Shown: positions 1-9,581 of the stretch, in pieces
Numbering within the stretch: position 1 is the first letter of the stretch
Layout: each line of letters starts with the position of its first letter
NCBI GenBank assembly: GCA_965178125.1
Contig: OZ237735.1
Span: 1 to 64,000 of the forward strand
DNA length: 64,000 nucleotides
Origin: Bilabrum cf. latius
Lineage: Eukaryota; Bigyra: Bicosoecida; Bigyra; Bicosoecida
Reading direction: 5' to 3'
Made by a program: the position numbers and the translations under genes
The notes under the pieces: generated by a model
The model's database searches: none
What the model was told of the DNA's origin: nothing
Seen by the model: the letters and a program-made list of their open reading frames with translations, nothing else

Positions 1-36
<36 letters not shown>

Positions 37-473
37 CCCTAACCCTAACCCTAACCCTAACCCTAACCCTAACCCTAACCCTAACCCTAACCCTAACCCT
101 AACCCTAACCCTAACCCTAACCCTAACCCTAACCCTAACCCTAACCCTAACCCTAACCCTAACCCTAACCCTAACCCTAACCCTAACCCTAACCCTAACC
201 CTAACCCTAACCCTAACCCTAACCCTAACCCTAACCCTAACCCTAACCCTAACCCTAACCCTAACCCTAACCCTAACCCTAACCCTAACCCTAACCCTAA
301 CCCTAACCCTAACCCTAACCCTAACCCTAACCCTAACCCTAACCCTAACCCTAACCCTAACCCTAACCCTAACCCTAACCCTAACCCTAACCCTAACCCT
401 AACCCTAACCCTAACCCTAACCCTAACCCTAACCCTAACCCTAACCCTAACCTAAACCCCCCCTAACCCTAAG
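1..473. repeat. Terminal telomere array (CCCTAA)n
   Basis: Near-perfect CCCTAA hexamers, i.e. TTAGGG on the other strand read outward, run from base 1. The last 30 bases degenerate (an extra C run and TAA slips) before unique sequence begins. The C-rich strand reading 5' to 3' inward is what a left chromosome end looks like, so this is taken as the physical chromosome terminus. TTAGGG is the common ancestral eukaryotic telomere repeat and does not identify the lineage. Confidence 0.97.
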
Positions 474-810
474 CAGTTTGACCACCAGCATGCATCACGG
501 CGAATGGTAGAGTCAGAGCCATGAAATCCATGTGTTCCAGGATATGTGATCTCGGATTGCCGAAGTAGCCCGGCGTGGCATTTTTATAGAATGCATATTC
601 AAACGCACTCATGCCGCATCTGGTTGCTGAGCTATCGGGACTTGCGCAAATGTTTGGGCTAGCCCGAATCTTTGATCCATGTTTTCTCAGCCCGGAAATA
701 TGTCCAATGCCTTACACCTTCCACATGATGTCTACGCACCTCTGTTCCCTGGAATTACTCGGAGTTTCATAATTTTCAACCAAGTCTCACTCTTACCGGT
801 CTGTGACATG
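474..810. other. Subtelomeric unique sequence, no gene seen
   Basis: AT-rich spacer between the telomere and the first tandem repeat. No open frame with coding character was found on either strand, even reading TAG as sense. I see no RNA gene or recognised element here. Confidence 0.5.
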
Positions 811-1257
811 CACCCTATTCCTAGCCTTGCCCCTTTGTGGGGGAGTTGCAAATTCGATTTGCTGATTCATGAGTTTGTATTATTGCACTGTATCATTTAC
901 GGTACTTGGTTTTCTGACATGATTAAAAAATCCACCCAATTTTCGGGGCCAACCTCCTCTCGCCGGTATATGACATACACCCTATTCCTAGCCTTGCCCC
1001 TTTGTGGGGGAGTTGCAAATTTGATTTGCTGATTCATGAGTTTGCATTATTGCACTGTATCATTTACGGTACTTGGTTTTCTGACATGATTAAAAAATCC
1101 ACCCAATTTTCGGGGCCAACCTCCTCTCGCCGGTATATGACATACACCCTATTCCTAGCCTTGCCCCTTTGTGGGGGAGTTGCAAATTCGATTTGCTGAT
1201 TCATGAGTTTGCATTATTGCACTGTATCATTTACGGTACTTGGTTTTCTGACATTAA
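811..1257. repeat. 167-bp subtelomeric tandem repeat, about 2.7 copies
   Basis: The block starting CACCCTATTCCTAGCC recurs at 811, 978 and 1145, giving an exact period of 167 bp. Each unit carries the same poly-A-rich segment and a GTATATGACATACAC junction. The short open frames inside (about 65-117 codons) repeat with the period and are repeat shadows, not genes. Confidence 0.9.
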
Positions 1258-1552
1258 TGAAGATCGCCAGTCACCCAGTCACTGTGGGCGTGGCGCCGAC
1301 CAGATGAGCACTTACTTGTATTGCTCGATTGCTCGAGAGCTGTGTGCCAGCCATTCTCCAAACTTCGCACACATGACACATGATGATGACTCAAAGTGCG
1401 AATGAACGGCTGAAATCAAGAAATCTCATTTACAGCTAATGAACGCCCCTAAGGAAAACCTCTTACCTAACCCGAACCCATGTACGTATGCAAACCCAAC
1501 CATGTAGGTGTGCAAACCCCATACTTGCAATGCTTGATGTAATAGAATCACG
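1258..1552. other. Spacer between tandem arrays, nothing recognised
   Basis: About 295 bp separate the 167-bp and 155-bp arrays. I found no homology-bearing frame, RNA gene or further repeat unit here. Confidence 0.4.
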
Positions 1553-3203
1553 GGGAACATTTGCCCCCAGTTGTGGTCCCAGGCCGTCCCGATGCAGTTT
1601 GAACGGTCTTCATATCTCATCTGGTTGCCGAGATCGCCGCGCGCATTTTTTCTGCATGACAATCTTCGTCCCACCATACTGTCGCCGCGCGGTATAAACG
1701 GAACCTGGGGAACATTTGCCCCCTGTTGTGGTCCCAGGCCGTCCCGATGCAGTTTGAACGGTCTTCATATCTCCTGTGGTTGCCGAGATCGCCGCGCGCA
1801 TTTTTTCTGCCTGAAAATCTTCGTCCCCCCATACTGTCGCCGCGCGGTCAAAACGGAATCTGGGGAACATTTTCCCCACATTGTACCCCCAGGCCGTCCC
1901 GATGCAGTATGAACGGTCTTCATATCTCATCTGGTTGCCGAGATCGTCGCGCGCATTTTTTCTGCATGACAATCTTCGTCCAGCCATATTGTCGCCGCGC
2001 GGTATAAACGGAACCTGGGGAACATTTGCCCCCAGTTGTGGTCCCAGGCCGTCCCGATGCAGTTTGAACGGTCTTCATATCTCATCTGGTTGCCGAGATC
2101 GCCGCGCGCATTTTTTCTGCATGACAATCTTCGTCCAGCCATATTGTCGCCGCGCGGTATAAACGGAACCTGGGGAACATTTGCCCCCAGTTGTGGTCCC
2201 AGGCCGTCCCGATGCAGTTTGAACGGTCTTCATATCTCATCTGGTTGCCGAGATCGTCGCGCGCATTTTTTCTGCATGACAATCTTCGTCCAGCCATATT
2301 GTCGCCGCGCGGTCAAAACGGAACCTGGGGAACATTTGCCCCACATTGTACCCCCAGGCCGTCCCGATGCAGTTTGAACGGTCTTCATATCTCATCTGGT
2401 TGCCGAGATCGTCGCGCGCATTTTTTCTGCATGACAATCTTCGTCCAGCCATATTGTCGCCGCGCGGTCAAAACGGAACCTGGGGAACATTTGCCCCCTG
2501 TTGTGGTCCCAGGCCGTCCCGATGCAGTTTGAACGGTCTTCATATCTCATCTGGTTGCCGAGATCGTCGCGCGCATTTTTTCTGCATGACAATCTTCGTC
2601 CAGCCATATTGTCGCCGCGCGGTCAAAACGGAACCTGGGGAACATTTGCCCCACATTGTACCCCCAGGCCGTCCCGATGCAGTTTGAACGGTCTTCATAT
2701 CTCATCTGGTTGCCGAGATCGTCGCGCGCATTTTTTCTGCATGACAATCTTCGTCCAGCCATATTGTCGCCGCGCGGTCAAAACGGAACCTGGGGAACAT
2801 TTGCCCCCTGTTGTGGTCCCAGGCCGTCCCGATGCAGTTTGAACGGTCTTCATATCTCATCTGGTTGCCGAGATCGTCGCGCGCATTTTTTCTGCATGAC
2901 AATCTTCGTCCAGCCATATTGTCGCCGCGCGGTCAAAACGGAACCTGGGGAACATTTGCCCCACATTGTACCCCCAGGCCGTCCCGATGCAGTTTGAACG
3001 GTCTTCATATCTCATCTGGTTGCCGAGATCGTCGCGCGCATTTTTTCTGCATGACAATCTTCGTCCAGCCATATTGTCGCCGCGCGGTATAAACGGAACC
3101 TGGGGAACATTTGCCCAACATTGTACCCCCAGGCCGTCCCGATGCAGTTTGAACGGTCCTCATATCTCATCTGGTTGCCGAGATCGTCGCGCGCATTTTT
3201 TCG
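1553..3203. repeat. 155-bp satellite array, about 10.6 copies
   Basis: A 155-bp unit containing GAGATCG(C/T)CGCGCGCATTT repeats head to tail; equivalent positions fall at 1571, 1726, 1881 and so on to 2966. The spacer after GGGGAACATTTGCCCC differs between units: an AGTTGTGGTCCC or TGTTGTGGTCCC type and an ACATTGTACCCC type. From about 2330 to 3110 the two types alternate strictly, which makes a 310-bp higher-order unit. Open frames exist on both strands because the unit has few stops. They repeat with the array and show no protein-family similarity, so they are not annotated as genes. Confidence 0.93.
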
Positions 3204-3263
3204 ACAAAAAGTGAAGATGAAAATTTTTTTTCCCCGACCCTGTCCCTGACTTTATATTAGATA

Positions 3264-3481
3264 CCCTAACCCTAACCCTAACCCTAACCCTAACCCTAAC
3301 CCTAACCCTAACCCTAACCCTAACCCTAACCCTAACCCTAACCCTAACCCTAACCCTAACCCTAACCCTAACCCTAACCCTAACCCTAACCCTAACCCTA
3401 ACCCTAACCCTAACCCTAACCCTAACCCTAACCCTAACCCTAACCCTAACCCTAACCCTAACCCTAACCCTAACCCTAACC

Positions 3482-3512
<31 letters not shown>

Positions 3513-3528
3513 TAACCCTAACCCCCTA
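3264..3528. repeat. Interstitial telomere array 1
   Basis: About 265 bp of CCCTAA hexamers in the same orientation as the chromosome end, entered through the junction ATTAGATA-CCCTAA and ending in degenerate CCTAA/CCCC repeats. The orientation suggests a former chromosome end later capped by more subtelomeric sequence. A misassembly of separate telomere ends cannot be excluded from sequence alone. Confidence 0.93.
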
Positions 3529-4325
3529 CCCGTGCTCGTACTCATCAAGCTCATTGCAGGTCGGCTGGTGCAAGGGCAAAGGCAACTCAGGTGGGAGCCT
3601 CGGCCATGAGCAATCTGGATTGAATATGCCTGAGGCTGCTGCACAGTGGACCATGGTGGCCACTAGCACATGCTTTGAATGGCCAACTCTTTGCCGGAAC
3701 ACATGCAATCGCTGCGTTTCAAGTGTCTAATCGTATGTACACATCGCGAGGCACACAATGGTGTCTATACATATCGACTCCGGATCCACCCCATGGCGGC
3801 ACACGGCCCTGACGGATTTCACTGACCCTGCGGAACCGCGGCGCCGCGGTACCTGACACCACCTGGTGTGTGTTCCCCGGGTGGCATGGACCCCGATACA
3901 TCTGCTGCATCGAAAACCAAACATCAAACGCTCATCTGTAGACCTGGACACGCCCGAACGCATAGGTCGGATCTCCGACTGATTTTGGAGATCCGACCTG
4001 CGCAAAAAAGTCGGATGTCCTCCATATCTCGGCCGGAACACATGCAATCGCTGCGTTTCAAGTGTCTAATCGTATGTACACATCGCGGGGCACACAATGG
4101 TGTCTATACATATCGACTCCGGATCCACCCCATGGCGGCACACGGCCCTGACGGATTTCACTGACCCTGCGGAACCGCGGCGCCGCGGAGAGTTATGACC
4201 CGATTCGGAGTTGTAACCTAGGTTTTAAAGCATGCCCAATCAGAATATATTGATCTTGTTCCCTGAGCCGCGCTTGCGTAAAAGCCGAAAATGGCCGACC
4301 CTAAGTATAAGTTGACCCCCTGATA
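3529..4325. repeat. Inter-array segment with a duplicated block of about 157 bp
   Basis: Bases about 3692-3848 and 4032-4188 are near-identical direct copies (CGGAACACATGCAATCGC through GCGGCGCCGCGG), 340 bp apart. A third, more diverged copy lies at about 4797-4873 (TCGACTCCGGA ... CCTGCGGAACTGGCGCCGCG). Between the first two copies is a perfect 13-bp inverted repeat described separately. No gene is supported. Confidence 0.8.
3964..3999. repeat. Perfect 13-bp inverted repeat (hairpin)
   Basis: AGGTCGGATCTCC at 3964-3976 and its exact complement GGAGATCCGACCT at 3987-3999 flank a 10-nt loop. Its role is unknown. It is not followed by a T-run that would suggest a polymerase III terminator. 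Confidence 0.75.
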
Positions 4326-4594
4326 CCCTAACCCTAACCCTAACCCTAACCCTAACCCTAACCCTAACCCTAACCCTAACCCTAACCCTAACCCTAACCC
4401 TAACCCTAACCCTAACCCTAACCCTAACCCTAACCCTAACCCTAACCCTAACCCTAACCCTAACCCTAACCCTAACCCTAACCCTAACCCTAACCCTAAC
4501 CCTAACCCTAACCCTAACCCTAACCCTAACCCTAACCCTAACCCTAACCCTAACCCTAACCCTAACCCTAACCCTAACCCTAACCCTAACCCTA
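4326..4594. repeat. Interstitial telomere array 2
   Basis: About 270 bp of CCCTAA repeats in the chromosome-end orientation, entered through CCCCTGATA-CCCTAA and leaving abruptly as CCCTATGATCTC. The left junction shares GATA-CCCTAA with array 1, suggesting a common mode of formation. Confidence 0.93.
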
Positions 4595-4916
4595 TGATCT
4601 CGAGCTATCGAATGATATAAGTCTCGATTTGTGAATCGAAATTTGAATTTTCGCCAACTGCCAACCTACAAGTAGCCCTGGCACAGCTGGGTGCCAACCG
4701 CCAACCTGGGCATATCTCGCTCAATATTGGAAATGAGTGCCGCCAACCAACCATCAAAGTGATCTACTCATCAAGACGCATCCGATGGGACCACTCAATA
4801 TCGACTCCGGACCACTAGGCGAAACCGCTCCTAGAAGGAGTTTTCACCAATCCTGCGGAACTGGCGCCGCGAATGCCCAACCTGGGCACACAAGCTATGC
4901 ATACCATATTGTTGGC
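4595..4916. other. Subtelomeric spacer with a diverged copy of the 157-bp repeat
   Basis: No coding frame with support. Bases about 4797-4873 resemble the 157-bp repeat seen twice upstream. CCAACCTGGGCA and CGCCAACC short direct repeats occur at 4690-4745 and around 4875. Confidence 0.5.
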
Positions 4917-5200
4917 CAGGTCGGGTGTGCGGGCGATGGATGGGGTCATGGTGCCTGTGCTGGTGCAAACAGGTTGGGTGTGTGGGCGATGGATGGGGCC
5001 ATGGTGCCTGTGGTGGGGTTAGCAGGTCGGGTGTGTGGGCGATGGATGGGGTCATGGTGCCTGTGCTGGTGCAAGCAGGTTGGGTGTGTGGGCGATGGAT
5101 GGGGCCATGGTGCCTGTGGTGGGGTTAGCAGGTCGGGTGTGCGGGCGATGGATGGGGCCATGGTGCCTGTGCTGGTGCAAGCAGGTTGGGTGTGTGGGCC
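4917..5200. repeat. 53-bp minisatellite, about 5.3 copies, dimeric
   Basis: GGGCGATGGATGGGG recurs at 4931, 4984, 5037, 5090 and 5143, an exact 53-bp period. Two variants (TGCTGGTGCAA(A/G)CAGG and TGGTGGGGTTAGCAGG) alternate, so the real unit is a 106-bp dimer. The translated frames are Gly/Trp-rich and periodic on every frame, so they are not taken as genes. Confidence 0.92.
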
Positions 5201-6389
5201 TAACCCGTGGCCTTGGGGGGGTCTAATCCAGGCAAGTGGGGGGCTCTAGTAGTTTGTGAAAAAGTCGTATGATCACATTCAATCATCATCACCGCCTTCG
5301 AGATCTCGCACTGGACCCTCGTCCAACGCTTATCGGATTCTCAGTGGCACTCATCGAGACTCCCGAGTTCACTCAGGATGATCCAGCAACACCTATGCCC
5401 CGCCGTGGTGAGGTTGTGGTGCAGCTGGAGCTCCTGGCTCCTCGGGGCTCGATCTCTTGAGGAGGTGCTTCGCCAGGATCAGCAGCTGCGGCTACTCCTC
5501 CATGGACTCCGCCCTGCGCGTTGAGTGCGACCGGCATTGCCCCCTGCTGCTGGTTGGCTTCAGCTTCGGCCTGCTCACCTCCCGAGGCCCCCGTACCGCA
5601 CCGTCCCCTCCTTCACACCACCGGCAAGAAAGTATAGGCCGAGGTGGTCCAGAGGATTCTGTAGGCACTACTTGCATCGGGGGTGGCGCCGTTACCGGCA
5701 TCCTTCGCCAAGCAGGTACCCCTCCGCCCGGAGGACTACTCCCTTGGGTGCGAGGTCAGATCCCCGGGCGCGGTAGGCCTAGTATCCAGGCAAGTGGGGG
5801 GAGTGGGGGCAAGTGGGGTCTGAAATTTGGTGGACTCAAATCAAAAGCGCACGCTATCCCGAGATAACCTCCGGAACGAGTGCCCGGGACCTACCGGACT
5901 TCACGCTTCAATGGCCTAAACCACCTAAGCTCCACCCTGAGGACCCATTTCCCCCTGGGGAGCGTCAGCATTCACGCTCCCTCCGGCGCCCGCCACGGGC
6001 ACCCCGTACTGCTGCCCGTTCTGAGCAAACCCTGCCTTGACTTTGGCAGCCGCCACGGCTACAGCCAGGCTGGCAAAGTCCTCCCGGACCGCCCGTACGA
6101 GCCTTCGCTGCAGCCCTCCTCGATCCCTTCGACACAAAATCGAGGATCCTTGAGTTGTCCTGCATGCTGGGGGGCAAGTGGGTTTTCGCGATAGCGTGGG
6201 CTTTTGAGGATAGTTTACCCAATCGGATATCAGATCCAGATTCGCTGCTTCCACTTGCCGCTGCCCCCGACATGGGGGCAGGAAGGGCCGAGAGAAATGT
6301 GTGGACAGATGTCCCGGTGTGGACAGATTCCGGATAGACGGATCCCCCTCTCCCGGCCAGAACGTCACAATACTCCCAAGTTTACGCAC
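5201..6389. other. Unresolved subtelomeric region with short repeats
   Basis: Several open frames of 60-160 codons occur on both strands but none is recognisable and no consistent gene model emerged. CCAGGCAAGTGGGG occurs at about 5229 and 5788. An imperfect inverted repeat of about 35 nt relates 5836-5870 (+) to 6181-6216 (-). In coding sense both arms read as SKAHAI followed by P or A, one on each strand, so these may be remnants or exons of two related genes. The minus-strand frame starting at 6273 begins MSGAAASGSSES and could be a real N-terminus. Confidence 0.3.
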
Positions 6390-7211
6390 ATGTTTATCAA
6401 CACATCGCAAGGAAACTCACGTGAAGCTGTTCTGAAGCCCAAATTGTCGGACACAAAAGGTACAGCTGGTGGCAAGACCAAGAAAAGGGGTAAAAGCTCC
6501 ATACCGCCTAAAAAAACCGGGGCTGCAAGCTGGACAAGCCACTTCGTACGCGATGCTAGTGACTCCAGCAAGCGAATGTTTCTATCAAAAGATGGCCATG
6601 ATCGTGGTGCAGACTGGCACGGTGGATCGACCGGCGCGGCCGGCGCCGATGCAACGACGTTCCGACCGAGCAGCAAGGGACGGCGGGGGCCAAAATATGA
6701 AAAGGCATCCTTCTCTATGGATTATGGATTGTACTGTATTTAGGATAGCTCCTTTTGGAAGTTGAAGGGCATTCGTGTCAAAGTCCATGTCAGCCTCCGC
6801 ATGGTCGACTTCCAGGCATCCGGAACCCGAGAGGATCTCCACCTTTGGCGAGAGATGATGCGAGATGCTGAGGACAGAGCGGCGTGCATGAGGGGAGCCT
6901 CAGGCCTGGCTCGATAGTCTGGGAAAAGCACCGGCAGATCGCGTGCCATGCCCTCAGAATTCAAGCACTTCTCCCACCCAGCCCACGCCGCTGCCAAGCG
7001 AGGTGGTGGGGGATTCGGGTCCGCTAGTGGCAGTAGCATCAGAAGCAGTGGCTCACCTGGCCGATTCAGTGGCTCCCGAGGCGCCATTTCTTCTGCCGCC
7101 ACTGGCAGCTCGTCTATTCGTCGTACCAGTGGCAGCGGAGGCCGTGGTGGTTCAACAGCTGACTGGGCAATGCCTTGCTCGTCGGTTGCAAGGGAGCACT
7201 ATGCCTATTGA
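6390..7211 (+). CDS. Novel 273-aa protein, basic N-terminus, Gly/Ser-rich tail
   Basis: Unrecognised. The frame runs from ATG at 6390 to TGA at 7209-7211 and crosses two TAG codons (6741, 6915) read as Gln. Without recoding it would be three fragments. The N-terminal third is rich in Lys/Gly/Ser (GGKTKKRGKSS). The middle (VKVHVSLRMVDFQASG, DLHLWREMMRDAE) looks like an ordered domain, and the C-terminus is Gly/Ser/Arg-rich low complexity. An upstream in-frame ATG at 6297 is a possible earlier start. No signal peptide or membrane segment is evident. It is the first gene inward of the subtelomeric repeats. Support comes only from frame length and composition. Confidence 0.5.
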
Positions 7212-7734
7212 CTTGAAATGAAGTGATTCTTATGTTTTTTGTGTGTGGTGGTTCGTTTGGTAGCAAGCATGTCAACTCTGCAAATTGCAAGCCTTGCATT
7301 GCCCCCCACTCGTTGAGTCGCAAACCCTAGAAGTACCTGCCAGAACCCCATTCAAGTCGCCTCCAGGTCCTTGTTGAAGGCCCCCCGCTACGACTGATGG
7401 ACTGGAATTATTGTTGATTTATCAGCCTTAACCGAAGGAAATAATGTTTATCTCAGATGACCGTAGCGGGGTCCCCCGGGGAGTGAAAGTACTACTCGCA
7501 ATATTTAATTGATGCAAATTAGGAGCTATCCCGGTCCGACCTTAGCCGAAGCGTGGTGCTGCCGCACAGCGGACATATACATTCTTAACACAACATGTCA
7601 ACTTTCGCGGCGCCTCACCTTTCCTTAGATCTAGGCTGGGATGCGGTCAAGATCCGATCGGCTTGTACTACGATGCCTCACGATTGATTGCCACTTGATA
7701 GGCATAGAAGACTCAGTACATCAGTACTAGAACC
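7212..7734. other. Intergenic, likely KMO 5' region
   Basis: About 520 bp with no supported frame or RNA gene. It contains an interrupted inverted sequence, GGCCCCCCGCTACG at about 7380 against CGTAGCGGGGTCCCC at about 7463, which could form a long-loop hairpin. No function is assigned. Confidence 0.35.
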
Positions 7735-9461
7735 ATGAGTGTTGCAGCTGGTGGTGATTCAAATACAGTTGTGATAGTTGGAGCCGGGCTTGCAGGGGCG
7801 ATGGCGGCTTTACACTTCGCTAGGCGGCGTGATGGCGGCAAGCAGTACAAAGTCATCCTGGTTGAGAGGCGCCCAGACTTCCGGAAGTAGCGCGTCAGAC
7901 TGGAGCAAACGAAGTAAGTTGGTATCTACACGTGCAATTGGTGCTGAACGCGCTGAGCATAGCTTCTCGATGACCTGCACACCTTCGCTTTCAACGCTGA
8001 CGTTGCCGTTCGAAGTTGCGTTCAGCTCGCAGGGAATATGGCGCTTCAATCGATTCGCTCAAGAGAAGCATCAATCTAGCTCTTTCAGAGCGCGGGCGCT
8101 CTGCTCTGCGTAGCGTAGGCTTAGAAAAGGATGTCTTGCAGTTCTGCATCCCAATGAAGTAGCGAGCCATGCATCCCAAGTCGGCAAAAGGACTAGCAGA
8201 CGGGTTGGTGCTGCAGCCATACGACCAATCATTTGGTCGGTGCATCTATTCTGTGTCTCGGGAAGAGCTCAGTAGGGTCCTTCTTGATCGGCTGGAGTCA
8301 CACCACGCTGACAACGTCGAGCTCATGTTTTGCACCAAGCTGGATAGCATGGCAAAGGATGGAGCTCTTACGTTGATCGAAGTTGACGAGGATGCCAAGG
8401 CTGTCAAGGACGGCAAGACGACGAAGCTGAACCCGCGCTTGACCATCGGAGCAGACGGGGCATACTCTGCAGTGCGCGGGGCGATGCTGCGCCAGAGCAG
8501 GGCCTCCTACAGCCGCATGTTCATCCCGCACTCCTACAAGGAGTTCGATATCCCGCCGCTGGGCCCAGGGGAGAAAGTGGGAGATCCCGTTAAGCTGGAT
8601 TCCGCCGGTGCGAGTGCTGCGTCGGGGGCAGCAACCGGTGGTGCGGGGCTGGAGCCACGCTACAGGCTGCCTGAGCCAAACTCTCTGCACATCTGGCCTA
8701 GGCATGAGTTCATGCTCATCGCTCTTCCCAACCCAACTGGATCATTCACGTGCACGCTGTTCGCCCCGAACTCGACGTTCAAGCAGCTGGACGAGGGCGG
8801 GGACGAGGCGGTCTGCAAGTTCTTCAAGACCAACTTCCCCGATGTGACGCCGGCCATTGGAGACGTGGAGCAGCAGTACAGAGACAACCCAGCTGGATCG
8901 CTGGTCACGGTCCGGGTGAAGCCCTGGAACATCGGCAGCCGCGCCCTGCTGATCGGGGACGCGGCCCACGCAGTCGTGCCCTTCTATGGACAAGGCATGA
9001 ATGCTGCCTTCGAGGACGCGCTGATGCTGGACGAAACTCTGACTGAGTGCGGGGGAGACCTAGACGAGGCGGTCAAGAAGTTCGCGAAGGAGAGGCAGCC
9101 GGCCGCTGACGGGCTTGCCGACCTCTCATTCGGGAACTACGCCGAGATGGCATCGCATACTGCCCACTCGGGGTTTTTGATCCAGAAGAAAGTCGAGGGT
9201 CTGCTTGAGCGGATGGCACCCAAGTGGTGGATCCCACTCTACTCGATGGTGTCCTTCGAGCGAGTGCCCTACCACGAGGCCAAGGCGCGGGGAGAGAGGC
9301 AGGACGCTGCCATGGCCTGGGCCTTCTCGGCCGGCCTGGCTGCAGCGACTGCTGCTGCTGGCATAACGGCGTGGCAACTGGCAGCAAAGCGTGGGGCTGT
9401 CAGCGTCTCGCCGCTCCAGGCGGTGAGGAAAGGGCTCACAGGCTTGGCTAGCTGGCTCTGA
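7735..9461 (+). CDS. KMO: Kynurenine 3-monooxygenase (KMO)
   Basis: FAD-dependent hydroxylase of tryptophan catabolism that makes 3-hydroxykynurenine, normally on the outer mitochondrial membrane. Model join(7735..7913, 8033..9461), 535 aa; donor GTAAGT, acceptor CTCGCAG, phases match. The N-terminal dinucleotide fold has GAGLAG (GxGxxG); then follow RSINLALSERGRSAL, IPM, YILSVSRE-like YSVSREEL, the GADGAYSAVR motif, LHIWPRHEFMLIALPN, and the C-terminal FAD motif GDAAHAVVPFYGQGMNAAFED. All are hallmark KMO segments in the usual order. A hydrophobic stretch near the C-terminus (AAATAAAGITAWQLA) fits the family's membrane anchor. Two TAG codons (7888, 8160) lie in frame; the second replaces the variable residue of the IPM-x-R segment. 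Stop TGA. Confidence 0.95.
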
Positions 9462-9581
9462 TCTGGATGCACAGCAGTGTGTGTTTTGCGTGACACTAAG
9501 CTTAAATCTGAAACTTTGTTTTGACTCTGCACGCTCTTTGTTAACTTCTCAAGGACACTACTAGCATACTTGCATTCCTGT

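Noticed and set aside
1571-3214. Series of 70-113 codon open frames on both strands
   Set aside because: They recur with the 155-bp repeat period and have no protein-like similarity; they are shadows of the satellite.
811-5200. CRISPR array
   Set aside because: The tandem repeats lack unique spacers and lie in a eukaryotic subtelomere.
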